The translations under genes were made by a program, and so were the position numbers. The notes under the pieces are model-generated. The model was given only the letters and a program-made list of their open reading frames with translations, ran no database searches and was not told the DNA's origin. Source: Novipirellula galeiformis (GTDB lineage: Bacteria; Planctomycetota; Planctomycetia; Pirellulales; Pirellulaceae). From it: DNA of 64,000 nt. The DNA is taken from contig NZ_SJPT01000004.1 in assembly GCF_007860095.1 (NCBI RefSeq), positions 486,629 to 550,628 of the forward strand, written 5' to 3'. Positions 53,928 through 62,955 of this stretch are shown piece by piece (positions within the stretch are counted from its first letter, which is position 1; each line of letters starts with the position of its first letter).

Positions 53928-53943
53928 TAGACCGAATGGTCAA
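53928..53943. promoter_or_regulatory. TetR-type operator 2
   Basis: TAGACCGAATGGTCAA carries the same GACCG-A-A/T-TGGTC core as operator 1, ~115 bp downstream of it and about 20 bp before the ATG at 53963. The two sites together suggest repression of the following gene pair by one TetR protein, possibly with looping. Confidence 0.55.
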
Positions 53944-53962
53944 AACAAAGAAAGGCAGTACT

Positions 53963-54514
53963 ATGACCGATTTTACCGTTCACACGATTGAGACCGCCGG
54001 AGAGAGCAAACCGTTGCTCGAGGACAGCCAGAAAGCCTACGGCTTTGTGCCTAACCTGCACGCCGTGATGGCGGAATCGCCCGCGTTGTTGGAAGCTTAC
54101 AAGACGATCAACGAAATCTTTGGCAAAACGAAGCTGAGCGAAACCGAACGCCAAATCATTGCGATGACCAATAACCGTTTGAACGGTTGCACCTACTGCA
54201 TGGCCGCCCACACGTCGATCATGCAGGGAGCGAAAGTCCCGGAAGATGTTATCACGGCGCTTCGTGAAGGCACGCCAATTGCTGATCCAAAACTAGAGGC
54301 ACTACGAGTCTACGCTGAAAAGGTCAACGTCAGTCGTGGTTGGCCTGAAGAAAGCGATATCGAAGCACTGTTGGCAGCGGGATACACCAAGCAAACGGTT
54401 TTCGACGTGATTGTAGGGACCGCTTACAAGGTGCTATCGAACTACACCAACCACATCGCTCAAACGCCGCTCGACAAACCCTTCGCGAAGAACGAGTGGA
54501 GTCCGGAAGCTTAG
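53963..54514 (+). CDS. Carboxymuconolactone decarboxylase-family (AhpD-like) protein
   Basis: A 183-residue cytosolic protein. The AhpD-type redox motif NGCTYCMAAH has C76, C79 and H83 with the E/H proton relay sequence LSETERQIIAMTNN before it. Members act as peroxidase partners or decarboxylases. The start at 53963 follows AAAGGCAG, about 5 bases upstream. Two TetR-type operators lie before it and an SDR gene follows after 52 bp, so it is probably a stress-inducible detoxification operon. Confidence 0.85.
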   Translation: MTDFTVHTIETAGESKPLLEDSQKAYGFVPNLHAVMAESPALLEAYKTINEIFGKTKLSETERQIIAMTNNRLNGCTYCMAAHTSIMQGAKVPEDVITALREGTPIADPKLEALRVYAEKVNVSRGWPEESDIEALLAAGYTKQTVFDVIVGTAYKVLSNYTNHIAQTPLDKPFAKNEWSPEA

Positions 54515-54566
54515 TCAGCGGGTCAAAGCAAGCAAATCAATCCATCCCTTTTTCAAGGACAGACAG

Positions 54567-55316
54567 ATGACATTTGACGTCAAGAACAAGACGGTTTTAG
54601 TAACCGGAGCAAACCGCGGTATCGGTAAAGCCATTCTCGAAGAGGCGTTTCGTCGCGGGGTAGCGAAGGTTTACGCGGCGGTGCGAAACACCGATTCCGC
54701 CAGCCCGTTGGTTGCCGAGCACGGTGAACGCGTGGTCCCCATTCGAGTCGACCTTGACGACCCGAAATCAATTACCGCAGCGGCAGCAACGGCGACCGAT
54801 GTCGATGTCGTCGTCAACAACGCTGGGGTGATGAAGATCTCCTCGGCGATTGGCGATGATGCAATCGAGACATTGCAGTTCGAAATGAATGCAAATGTCT
54901 ACGGTCTGATTCGGGTCGCACAGGCCTTTGCTCCTGTCTTGAAAGCGAATGGCGGCGGTGTCTTCGCGCAGCTCAACAGTATCGCGTCGGTCAAAACATT
55001 TCCGGACTTCGCGACCTATTGTGCCTCCAAAGCGGCGAGTTACTCCATTACCCAGGGACTGCGAGGCACGCTGGGAGCCCAAGGCACCCACGTCGTCAGC
55101 GTTCACCCAGGGCCGATTCAAACCGACATGGGAGCGGCAGCAGGCTTCGGCGAGATCGCTGCGTCGCCCTCCATGGTCGCGACTGCCACCTTTGACGCCA
55201 TCGCCAAAGGTCGTTTTCACGTCTGGCCCGATCCGATGGCCGAGCAGGTTGGCGCTGCCTACCAAAGCTTCGCCGAAAACATCGTCGAAGCGGACATGCA
55301 GGAAAGTCTTGCGTGA
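54567..55316 (+). CDS. SDR-family oxidoreductase
   Basis: A 249-residue classical short-chain dehydrogenase/reductase. NAD(P)-binding TGANRGIG (13-20), NNAGVM near residue 88, catalytic Ser in LNSIASV and YCASK (Tyr/Lys of the YxxxK). HPGPIQTDMG is the usual PGxxxT motif. It likely reduces a carbonyl compound with NAD(P)H. Spacing behind the AhpD-like gene and shared upstream TetR-type operators suggest one operon. The substrate is not predictable. Confidence 0.88.
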   Translation: MTFDVKNKTVLVTGANRGIGKAILEEAFRRGVAKVYAAVRNTDSASPLVAEHGERVVPIRVDLDDPKSITAAAATATDVDVVVNNAGVMKISSAIGDDAIETLQFEMNANVYGLIRVAQAFAPVLKANGGGVFAQLNSIASVKTFPDFATYCASKAASYSITQGLRGTLGAQGTHVVSVHPGPIQTDMGAAAGFGEIAASPSMVATATFDAIAKGRFHVWPDPMAEQVGAAYQSFAENIVEADMQESLA

Positions 55317-55425
55317 TCACGGATGTCGCTGCTTGACGTCATTTCAATCAACGTGCCAGCACTTCGCTGGCCACAGGAAAACATCGTTTCGCAATCTCAT
55401 CGTCCGAGGAAGTCAGCCCAGGCCG

Positions 55426-55581
55426 AAACTCCACAGCGGAATCGGGCTGGTTGCCGCCAAACGACGTGTTGCCGAAGGTGCCACCGTGATCATCACCGGC
55501 CGCGGCAAGGAAGCGGTCGATGAACCGGTTAACGGAGCGGTCGTGGAGAGTGACGCGGACGTGTCAGCCACAGACGGCTAG
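55426..55581 (+). pseudogene. N-terminal remnant of a second SDR
   Basis: Just after the SDR gene, a frame without a proper start reads SGIGLVAAKRRVAEGATVII then TGRGKEAVDE, the second half of an SDR nucleotide-binding motif and the following helix and strand. It continues to a stop at 55579-55581 but lacks NNAG and YxxxK. It is best read as the leftover of a lost or recombined SDR gene. Confidence 0.55.
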
Positions 55582-55670
55582 CGGTGGGCTGATCACAGCA
55601 AAACTCGTAAACGCACCACGTCCCAGGCTAGCGTCGACGCCTCCCCCCAAAAACTGTATGAGACAATCAA

Positions 55671-56504
55671 ATGAAGACAAAACTTACCGCACTCACGATG
55701 ATCGTTTTCGGTTTTGCATTCGCTGGCACCAACGCGATCGCACAACAGACCAATGAAAGTGCCAGCCACGCACATCAAGCCAGCCACGCACATCAAACAG
55801 GGAAATCCATGCCGACCCCCAAAATCATCATCTTCGATGTCAACGAAACCCTGCTTGATCTTGCCCCCTTAAAGGCATCGGTCGGAAAAGCCCTCGGCGG
55901 CCGCGAAGACCTGTTGCCGTTGTGGTTCTCGACGATGTTGCACTACTCACTGGTTGAAACCTTGACGGGCACCTACCACAGCTTCGGTGAAATCGGCACC
56001 GCCGCGCTAATGATGGTAGCGGAAACCCAAGGCATTGAACTTTCGCAGGAAGATGCCAAGGAAGCGATCGTGACACCGCTTCGCTCGCTACCGCCACATC
56101 CGGATGTGGTGGCAGGACTAAAGGCACTCAGAAACGATGGCTTCCGAATCGTCAGTTTGACCAATTCATCCGCCGTCGGAGTGGAAACCCAATTCAAAAA
56201 CGCAGGCCTGACGGAGCTTTTCGAAAAACGTTACAGCGTCGACCACGTCAAGAAATTCAAACCACACCCTGACACGTACCGCATGGTGCTGGACGATCTG
56301 GGCGTCAAACCGATCGACGTACTGATGGTCGCAGCGCACGCGTGGGATTTGGCGGGAGCCAAAAACGTGGGACTGCAAACGGCCTTCGTTGCTCGGCCCG
56401 GCAAGACTCTCTATCCGAATGTCGCCAAGCCCGACTACGTCGTGAAGGATCTTTTGGCACTCGAAAAGGCCTTGCAAGAAAACGACTCGGTCGCGGGAAA
56501 TTAG
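55671..56504 (+). CDS. Exported haloacid dehalogenase (type II HAD)
   Basis: A 277-residue HAD hydrolase. A signal peptide (LTALTMIVFGFAFAGTNAIA) is followed by a tandem AHQASHAHQ segment from an 18-bp DNA duplication (55761-55796). The HAD core has IIIFDVNETLLDL (nucleophile D56), SLTNSSA (motif II), KKFKPHPDTYRMV (motif III lysine) and MVAAHAWDLAGAKNVGL (motif IV, as in type II haloacid dehalogenases, with one Asp). It would hydrolyse 2-haloacids to hydroxyacids. Export is unusual, since these enzymes are normally cytosolic; ATG 55807 would give a cytosolic form. Confidence 0.82.
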   Translation: MKTKLTALTMIVFGFAFAGTNAIAQQTNESASHAHQASHAHQTGKSMPTPKIIIFDVNETLLDLAPLKASVGKALGGREDLLPLWFSTMLHYSLVETLTGTYHSFGEIGTAALMMVAETQGIELSQEDAKEAIVTPLRSLPPHPDVVAGLKALRNDGFRIVSLTNSSAVGVETQFKNAGLTELFEKRYSVDHVKKFKPHPDTYRMVLDDLGVKPIDVLMVAAHAWDLAGAKNVGLQTAFVARPGKTLYPNVAKPDYVVKDLLALEKALQENDSVAGN

Positions 56505-56563
56505 TGCGAAGCAACATGGCAGTCTCCATTCCGGCGACCCCCCTTTTCGCCAGAATTTGATTG

Positions 56564-56611
56564 TTGACAGCCGTTTGAAATCCCGATACTCTTATCGTAG
56601 ACAAACGATAA
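56564..56611 (+). promoter_or_regulatory. arsR promoter and ArsR operator
   Basis: TTGACA (56564-56569) and TACTCT (56587-56592), 17 bases apart, form a sigma-70-like promoter. TTATCGT-AGACAA-ACGATAA (56592-56611) is a perfect 7-bp-arm palindrome at the -10/start region, just before arsR, and is the likely ArsR binding site giving autorepression that arsenite would lift. Confidence 0.6.
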
Positions 56612-56620
56612 AGGAAGCCA

Positions 56621-56947
56621 ATGGCGAAGCGATCTCCTAGCAAAACATGCGATTCGACGCCGGTGAAGTTGACGGCGGATCCGACGGCCGAGACGTTTGC
56701 GAAGTTGGCATGGGCGATCGCACATCCCGCCCGCGTACAGATCGTGCGGTTGTTGATCGGTCGCAAAGCTTGTATTTGTGGCGAGATTGTGGATTGTTTG
56801 CCGTTGGCTCAATCCACCGTCTCGCAACACCTCAAGATTCTCAAAGAGTCGGGGCTGATCCAGGGCGAGGTCGATGGCCCGAAGGTCTGTTACTGCATCA
56901 ACTCTGACAAACTTGAACAACTCAAAACGCTTGTCGCGGGATTATGA
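56621..56947 (+). CDS. arsR: ArsR/SmtB-family metalloregulator
   Basis: A 108-residue winged-helix repressor. LAWAIAHPARVQIVRLLI starts the HTH fold, and KACICGEIVDCLPLAQSTVSQHLKILKESGL contains the DNA-recognition helix with cysteines C-x-C and C further on that could bind As(III) (cited in two parts: ACICGEIVDCLP and STVSQHLKILK). KVCYCINSD adds two more cysteines. AAGGAAG precedes the ATG. It heads arsD-arsA-arsC, so arsenite derepression is expected. Confidence 0.88.
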   Translation: MAKRSPSKTCDSTPVKLTADPTAETFAKLAWAIAHPARVQIVRLLIGRKACICGEIVDCLPLAQSTVSQHLKILKESGLIQGEVDGPKVCYCINSDKLEQLKTLVAGL

Positions 56948-57031
56948 CGGCGTTTTTTTACAAACAGCCATCGCCAATCGGCGATAAGCGATTTTGACAG
57001 TTTGATTTATTTTCTCACGATCAAGGGATCC

Positions 57032-57409
57032 ATGATGACCAAGGTACAAATTTACGACAAAGCGATGTGCTGCTCGACTGGCGTTTGCGGGCCGCAGGTG
57101 GATCCCGCCTTAGCGAAGTTCGCCGCCGATCTGGATTGGCTCAAAAGCCAAGGTCACGATGTGGCTCGGTTCAACCTAGCCCAAGCCCCCGCCGAGTTCG
57201 CGAGCAACGCCCATGTGCAAAAGATGCTCGCCGAAGAAGGTGTCGAGTGCTTGCCGTTGGTCATTGTGGATGATCGCGTGGTCAGCCGTAGCGAATACCC
57301 ATCGCGTGAAAACCTTGCGATGTGGACCGGCACCGTGATGAAGCCCAAAGCCACGCTACCGATGGCAAGTGACTCGGGTTGCTGTGGTGGCAATTCGGGC
57401 TGCTGTTGA
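57032..57409 (+). CDS. arsD: Arsenic metallochaperone ArsD
   Basis: A 125-residue ArsD. It has MTKVQIYDKAMCCSTGVCGP, giving the As(III)-binding C12, C13 and C18 counted from the second ATG, and C-terminal SGCCGGNSGCC, which are the further vicinal Cys pairs of this family. ArsD hands As(III) to ArsA and weakly represses the operon. AAGGG lies five bases before ATG 57032. arsA follows 109 bp downstream. Confidence 0.9.
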   Translation: MMTKVQIYDKAMCCSTGVCGPQVDPALAKFAADLDWLKSQGHDVARFNLAQAPAEFASNAHVQKMLAEEGVECLPLVIVDDRVVSRSEYPSRENLAMWTGTVMKPKATLPMASDSGCCGGNSGCC

Positions 57410-57518
57410 AACCGAAGCACAGCTTTCCGCTTACGCGGTCCAACACCATCCCGCTTGCGCGGCCCAACAGCACGTCAGGCGAGCCGCCTGCACCCCATTT
57501 AAATCCAGGAGAAACGAC

Positions 57519-59294
57519 ATGCAATTTCTCAATCATCCCACTCGCAACTTGTTTTTCACAGGCAAAGGCGGCGTCGGAAAAACGTCGATGGCGTGTGCGA
57601 GTGCCGTTCAATTGGCCGATCGCGGTTTGCGAGTGCTGCTCGTTTCAACCGACCCCGCATCCAATCTCGACGAGGTGTTGGGCACACCGCTGGCGGGTGA
57701 ACCGACGCCCATCGAGTCCGTGCCAAATCTATTTGCAATGAACCTTGACCCCGAAGTGGCGGCTCACGAATATCGCGAGCGGATGGTGGGTCCGTATCGC
57801 GGCGTGTTGCCGGACGCGGCAGTGCGCAGCATGGAAGAGCAGTTTTCGGGATCGTGCACGCTGGAGATCGCAGCGTTCGACGAGTTCGCAAAATTGCTCG
57901 GTGACAAACAGGCGACGTCGCAGTTCGACCATGTTGTCTTTGACACGGCGCCGACGGGCCACACGCTGCGTTTGCTGACGTTGCCATCAGCTTGGACGGG
58001 ATACATCGACAACAATACGACCGGCACCTCGTGTCTGGGGCCACTCGCGGGTTTGCAAGCTCAGACGTTGATCTACAAGCAAACCGTTGCAGCGTTGGCC
58101 GATGCGGATTGTACGACGTTAGTCCTGGTCACGCGTCCTGAACCCTCGGCGTTTCGCGAAGCCGCTCGAACGAGCAGGGAGCTGCAAGAATTAGGCGTTC
58201 ACAATCAGCACTTGATCGTCAACGGTGTCTTCAAGAGTCAAACGCCAACCGATGAGATCGCCACAGCGATGAGCCGTCGTGGTGACGAAGCGGTCGCAGC
58301 CATGCCAGCCGAGCTCGCCGGGCTGGAGCGTTCGACCGTCCCCTTGGCGTGCAGCGGGTTGATGGGAGTTGATTCGCTTCGGCGTGTCGGGCAAACAGAA
58401 ACATCACATTCACCGGCCCCGCTAGCAACACGTTCGCACGCCGACTTCCCCGCCGGGCTGGATTCATTGATGGATGAACTCGCCGCCGTCGGCCATGGCG
58501 TGATTCTAGCCATGGGCAAGGGGGGCGTTGGCAAAACGACGGTGGCGGCGGCCGTTGCGGTCGCGTTGGCGGAGCGGGGTTTCGACGTGCATCTTTCGAC
58601 CACCGACCCGGCTGCTCATGTCTCGGCGACGATTGCAGCGGACGAACTCGCGGGGCTGAGCGTCGGTCGTATCGACCCGGCTCAGGAAACCGCGGACTAC
58701 ACCGCTGAGGTGATGCAGACCGCCGGCAAGGACTTGGACGCCGAGGGAAAAGCGTTGCTCGAAGAAGATTTACGTTCGCCATGCACCGAAGAAATTGCGG
58801 TGTTCCGGGCGTTCGCCAGAGCGGTCTCCGAAGGGGCGAACCGATTTGTCGTGTTGGACACCGCTCCGACCGGGCACACGATTCTGTTGCTTGATTCGGC
58901 GTTGGCCTATCACCGCGAAGTGACTCGGCAAGCGAGCCAGATCCCTGAGTCGGTTGAAAAGTTGTTGCCCCGTTTGCGTGATCCCGACTTCACGCGTGTG
59001 TTGGTGGTGACGTTGCCCGAAGCGACTCCCGTTCACGAAGCGGCACGATTGCAGCAGGACTTGCGGCGTGCGGAGATCGAACCATTCGCGTGGGTCATCA
59101 ACCAAAGTCTCGCGCCGCTTGACGTGACCGATCCGACGTTGCGTCAGCGACAACATCACGAGTTGCCGTTCATCCAAGAAGTGGAGTCGACACTTGCGAC
59201 TCGCGTTGCCCTCGTCCCTTGGCAAAACGAACCGCCCACCGGTTTGGCTGGTTTGCGGCGCATCATTTCGGCCCCTTCGTCCCTGACCCACTAA
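57519..59294 (+). CDS. arsA: Arsenite-translocating ATPase ArsA (two-half)
   Basis: A 591-residue ArsA with two homologous halves. Walker A loops GKGGVGKT occur at residues 15-22 and ~332-339, and switch/DTAP motifs (DTAPTGHTLRLL and DTAPTGHTILLL) in both. ATG 57519 has AGGAGA seven bases upstream; the longer frame overlaps arsD and is not ArsA-like. ArsA energises the ArsB pump; no arsB or acr3 is in this window, so the transporter must be elsewhere or lost. Confidence 0.92.
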   Translation: MQFLNHPTRNLFFTGKGGVGKTSMACASAVQLADRGLRVLLVSTDPASNLDEVLGTPLAGEPTPIESVPNLFAMNLDPEVAAHEYRERMVGPYRGVLPDAAVRSMEEQFSGSCTLEIAAFDEFAKLLGDKQATSQFDHVVFDTAPTGHTLRLLTLPSAWTGYIDNNTTGTSCLGPLAGLQAQTLIYKQTVAALADADCTTLVLVTRPEPSAFREAARTSRELQELGVHNQHLIVNGVFKSQTPTDEIATAMSRRGDEAVAAMPAELAGLERSTVPLACSGLMGVDSLRRVGQTETSHSPAPLATRSHADFPAGLDSLMDELAAVGHGVILAMGKGGVGKTTVAAAVAVALAERGFDVHLSTTDPAAHVSATIAADELAGLSVGRIDPAQETADYTAEVMQTAGKDLDAEGKALLEEDLRSPCTEEIAVFRAFARAVSEGANRFVVLDTAPTGHTILLLDSALAYHREVTRQASQIPESVEKLLPRLRDPDFTRVLVVTLPEATPVHEAARLQQDLRRAEIEPFAWVINQSLAPLDVTDPTLRQRQHHELPFIQEVESTLATRVALVPWQNEPPTGLAGLRRIISAPSSLTH

Positions 59295-59324
59295 ACCATC
59301 GTCATTCCATTAAGATTAAAACCC

Positions 59325-59759
59325 ATGATCAAAAAGAAAGTTCTGTTTCTCTGCACCGGCAATTCTTGTCGCAGCCAAATGGCCGAGGGTTGGACGAGGC
59401 ACTTCCACGGTGACGCGATCGAAGCCTACTCGGCTGGGATCGAAACGCACGGCATGAACCCCAATGCGATGCGAGTGATGAAGGAAGCGGGCGTGGATAT
59501 CTCGAGCCAATCGTCGAAGCTCGCCAGTACGCTTGCGGAAGTCCCGCTCGATTTGGTCATCACCGTGTGCGGTCACGCTGACGAGAACTGCCCGGCGTTT
59601 CTGGCCCAGGCGAAGTTGGTTCACGTCGGTTTCGATGATCCACCGAAGCTCGCCAAGGACGCTGCCAGCGAAGAACAAGCCCTCGATTCTTACCGCCGAG
59701 TGCGGGACGAAATCCGCGATTTTGTGAACGAACGGTTGCCCGAATTGCTTCGCAGTTGA
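59325..59759 (+). CDS. arsC: Thioredoxin-coupled arsenate reductase ArsC
   Basis: A 144-residue low-molecular-weight-phosphatase-type arsenate reductase. The catalytic loop CTGNSCR (C10, R16) and the redox pair VCGHADENC (C83, C90) match the pI258 ArsC arrangement (C10, C82, C89), so thioredoxin should recycle it. It is the last recognised gene of the ars cluster; tandem repeats follow where a pump gene would often stand. Confidence 0.92.
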   Translation: MIKKKVLFLCTGNSCRSQMAEGWTRHFHGDAIEAYSAGIETHGMNPNAMRVMKEAGVDISSQSSKLASTLAEVPLDLVITVCGHADENCPAFLAQAKLVHVGFDDPPKLAKDAASEEQALDSYRRVRDEIRDFVNERLPELLRS

Positions 59760-59943
59760 GCCCGACGACAACGCAGGAAAGATTCATCAAGGCGGGTGCA
59801 CTCACACGGCACCGCGCCATCGACGCCCGCAACTCGCCCTGAGGCGGGTCACGATGCGGGCCGCGGACCCGCGTCCTCGATCATCGAACATAGGTTTCGA
59901 TCATCGAACTCAATCGCGCCGTAGCGATTGCGATGCGTGACAG

Positions 59944-60306
59944 GCCCGATTCGCAAGCCCGATTCGCAAGCCCGATTCGCAAGCCCGATTCGCAAGCCCG
60001 ATTCGCAAGCCCGATTCGCAAGCGGCGGCCGGACGGTTCACGATGTCCGGTTCACGATGTCCGGTTCACGATGTCCGGAGCATTGCCAAAACAGCCCGGC
60101 TCATCTCGGTCTGGAACCCGCTAGCAACGCACGCCTCTGATCGGCAAATAAACGCGGTCTCTGGCCTTGATTGGCGGAAGCCGTGGCGGACCCGCACGCA
60201 CGTCGCGCATTGCAAGGAAGATGCTTCGCTGGGCTGATCTTGCTTTCGCTGGGCTGATCTTGCTTTCGCTGGGCCGATCTTGCTTTCGCTGGGCCCTAAT
60301 TTGCTT
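59944..60306. repeat. Three tandem arrays with 13-, 14- and 20-bp units
   Basis: GCCCGATTCGCAA repeats exactly six times at 59944-60021. GGTTCACGATGTCC repeats three times at 60035-60076. TCGCTGGGCTGATCTTGCTT repeats three times at 60226-60285, with one base changed in the last, plus a degenerate fourth copy to 60306. Unit lengths are not multiples of three and no gene spans them. The arrays lie between arsC and an SDR gene; 59760-59943 and 60077-60225 hold nothing recognisable. Confidence 0.9.
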
Positions 60307-60354
60307 CCCTTTTCTACAGGCAATGCGACCATTTCTTTAGACAATGCGACAACG

Positions 60355-61089
60355 ATGCCAAATAACAAGACCGTGATTGTGACTGGCGGATCAGGAGGTA
60401 TTGGAGGTGAAATTTGCTCCAAACTTGCCAACGCTGGCTGGAAAACCGTTGTGCACTACCACAGCGACAAAGAGTCGGCGGAGAAGGTCGTAGCTGAGAT
60501 CAAGGCCAAGGGAGGCAAGGCGTTTGCCGCGAAGTGCGACCTTAGCGATGAACAAGCGGTTACGGAACTGTTTGACACCTCCATTGCCGAGTTTGGCGAA
60601 TTGCACAGCTTCGTTGCCTGTGCGGGAATCGCGGGCAGCGGACCGGTGGTGGAAACGTCCCTGTGTGAGTTCCAAAAACTGCTCCGCGTCAATGTCGTGG
60701 GGGCCTACCTAACGATTCGTGAAGCAGCACGCCGAATCGAAGAGGGGGGGCGAATTGTCTTCATTTCTTCTCAACTCGCCGAACGTCCGCGAGAGGGAAC
60801 CGGACTGTACTCGGCAACGAAAGCGGCCATGGACGCCATGATTGTTTCGATGTCGCGAGAACTAGGATCACGACGCATCACGATCAATAGCGTTCGCCCC
60901 GGTGCGACCGAGCCGGGAATGTTTGCCAATAGCAACGAAGAGCGTAAAGAGTATTTTCGCAACCTATCTCCGTTCAAACGACTCGGCCATCCCAACGACA
61001 TCGCCGGCGTCGTCGAGTTTTTACTCAGTGACGATGCGAGATGGATGACCGGTCAACACCTTCGGGTCGATGGCGGCGCGTCCAATTGA
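60355..61089 (+). CDS. SDR-family oxidoreductase (FabG-like)
   Basis: A 244-residue classical SDR. TGGSGGIGGE (cofactor loop, ~10-19), CAGIAGSG, the catalytic Ser of VFISSQLAE, YSATK (YxxxK) and RPGATEPG near residue 182 are present; the C-terminus HLRVDGGASN matches FabG-type reductases. ATG 60355 is preferred; longer frames reach into the tandem array. The substrate is unknown. It is probably a single-gene unit or precedes the DoxX-like gene 58 bp downstream. Confidence 0.85.
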   Translation: MPNNKTVIVTGGSGGIGGEICSKLANAGWKTVVHYHSDKESAEKVVAEIKAKGGKAFAAKCDLSDEQAVTELFDTSIAEFGELHSFVACAGIAGSGPVVETSLCEFQKLLRVNVVGAYLTIREAARRIEEGGRIVFISSQLAERPREGTGLYSATKAAMDAMIVSMSRELGSRRITINSVRPGATEPGMFANSNEERKEYFRNLSPFKRLGHPNDIAGVVEFLLSDDARWMTGQHLRVDGGASN

Positions 61090-61147
61090 GGGTGTCCGCT
61101 GAATCGCGACCTTACGAAAAAAACGCATAGCCCCCCTTCAATCGGAG

Positions 61148-61618
61148 ATGATGATGAATGACTTAAAACAGAGAGACGGGCGTGTGGCGCTCTCGTTGTC
61201 GCTTCTTCGCATCGGAGTTGGCATTGTTTTCTTCATGTGGACACTCGACAAACTGCTCAACCCCGAACACGCGGCGAGTATCTATGAACGGTACTATTTG
61301 ACGCCCGGTCTTGGCACGTCCTTGATGGTCGGTTTGGGTGTTGTGCAAATGATCTTGGTTTTGTCATTTCTCGCCGGTTTTTTTCGCACATGGACTTACG
61401 GAATCATCGCGGTATTGCACACCGTTTCCACCCTCAGTTGTTACAAGCAATACATGAATCCTTGGGAAAAGCCGAACTTGTTGTTCTTTGCGGCGTTTCC
61501 GATGTTGGCGGCATGCATCGCACTGTGGTTACTGCGTGAAGATGACACATGGACCGTCGATGGATGGAGGCAACGTCGCCATGACGCGGCTAAAACATTG
61601 ACGGACACAGAAAGTTGA
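61148..61618 (+). CDS. DoxX-like membrane protein
   Basis: A 156-residue protein with four predicted helices (LSLLRIGVGIVFFMWTLDKL, LMVGLGVVQMILVLSFLAGF, TYGIIAVLHTVSTLS, LLFFAAFPMLAACIALWLL), matching DoxX/MauE-type quinone-linked membrane proteins. Three consecutive ATG codons start at 61148 after GGAG. The role is not established; it may support redox reactions in the membrane. Confidence 0.65.
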   Translation: MMMNDLKQRDGRVALSLSLLRIGVGIVFFMWTLDKLLNPEHAASIYERYYLTPGLGTSLMVGLGVVQMILVLSFLAGFFRTWTYGIIAVLHTVSTLSCYKQYMNPWEKPNLLFFAAFPMLAACIALWLLREDDTWTVDGWRQRRHDAAKTLTDTES

Positions 61619-61755
61619 CTCCGCAGGACGCTTGAAATGATAGAAATGTCGATTTAAGCGAAGGGAGTGCTATTTTTAGGGTTGTGCAACGTACCCCCGA
61701 TTGCTGCTAAAACGGAGGAACCGGACTACCAAGAAATTGAACAACGGAGAAACCA

Positions 61756-62916
61756 ATGATCAGACATCATCGATGGATCGCCTCGTTCGCGATCTTGCTC
61801 ATGTGCACTTGTGTCGTCGTCTATTCCCAGCGGCCTGGCGGTCGAGCGGACCGCGCGTCGGTGATTGAGGAGCCGTTCGTCGGTATCGTCACATCCGAAG
61901 GCATCCAACGCGATCTGTTTTCGATCAAATCCACCGGCGTGACCACCGAACCTGTTCGCGAGGCTGCGGAAGCGTTCTTGGCGGGATTGAGCGACGATCA
62001 ACGCAAACGGACCGTCTTCCCGGTCGACGATTCAGAATGGCAGCAGTGGGACAACCGGCACAGGTCGAAACGCCAGGGTGTTGGCTTCGATGAAATGTCC
62101 GAAGCACAGCGAAAGTTAGCCTTCGAAATGCTGGGCAAAAGTCTGAGTGCCAAGGGGCTCAAGAAAACCAAAGACATCATGAAGCTCAATGGCACGCTAG
62201 CCGAACTCGCCGACAACTTCGACGAATACGGCGAGTGGCTGTACTGGGTCACCATCATGGGCGAACCTTCCAAAACCCAGCCTTGGGGTTGGCAGCTCGA
62301 TGGGCACCATCTCGTCATCAACTACTTCGTGTTAGGAGATCAAGTGGTCATGAGTCCTGTTTTCATGGGCTCGGAACCGGTGGAAGCCAAGGCAGGAAAG
62401 TTCAAAGGCACGATCGTCATGCAAGACGAACAAAACAAAGGCCTTGCCTTCATGCAGAGTTTGACCGACGACCAACGGTCCAAGGCAATCCTGATGCAGA
62501 ACAAAAACGGCAACAACAACTTAACCGAAGCGTACAAGGACAACGTCGTTCTTGACTACGCTGGTATCGTTGGATCAGAGCTCAGCGACGAGCAGAAGAA
62601 TGGCCTGATCCGCTTGATCGAAGAATACGTCGGCAACCTGCGTCAGGAACACGCGACGGTTCGCATGTCCGAGGTCAAAGAGCACCTCGATGAAACCTAC
62701 TTCGCTTGGATCGGCGGAACGACCGAAGAGAGTGTTTACTACTATCGAATTCATAGCCCTGTCGTCCTGATCGAGTTCGACCATCAACGCCGAGTTGCGC
62801 CGTTTCGCACCGCCGAACCCACTCGCGACCACATTCACACGGTGATCCGAACGCCCAACGGAAACGACTACGGAAAAGACCTGCTGCGACAACACCACCA
62901 CAACCACCCGCACTGA
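61756..62916 (+). CDS. DUF3500 domain-containing exported protein
   Basis: A 386-residue protein. The N-terminus is hydrophobic ([17 protein letters not shown]) with a possible lipobox-like cysteine, then the DUF3500 fold: [49 protein letters not shown] and [29 protein letters not shown] (cited in parts: [16 protein letters not shown]). It ends in a His-rich tail (HHHNHPH) that could bind metal. The family's chemistry is unknown. A peroxiredoxin gene follows after 39 bp on the same strand. Confidence 0.82.
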   Translation: MIRHHRWIASFAILLMCTCVVVYSQRPGGRADRASVIEEPFVGIVTSEGIQRDLFSIKSTGVTTEPVREAAEAFLAGLSDDQRKRTVFPVDDSEWQQWDNRHRSKRQGVGFDEMSEAQRKLAFEMLGKSLSAKGLKKTKDIMKLNGTLAELADNFDEYGEWLYWVTIMGEPSKTQPWGWQLDGHHLVINYFVLGDQVVMSPVFMGSEPVEAKAGKFKGTIVMQDEQNKGLAFMQSLTDDQRSKAILMQNKNGNNNLTEAYKDNVVLDYAGIVGSELSDEQKNGLIRLIEEYVGNLRQEHATVRMSEVKEHLDETYFAWIGGTTEESVYYYRIHSPVVLIEFDHQRRVAPFRTAEPTRDHIHTVIRTPNGNDYGKDLLRQHHHNHPH

Positions 62917-62955
62917 TTTCACCAACTTCATTTCCATCAAAGGCTGAGAAAACGA

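Noticed and set aside
59944..60021. CRISPR array
   Set aside because: Direct 13-bp repeats without spacers and no cas genes; it is a simple tandem array.
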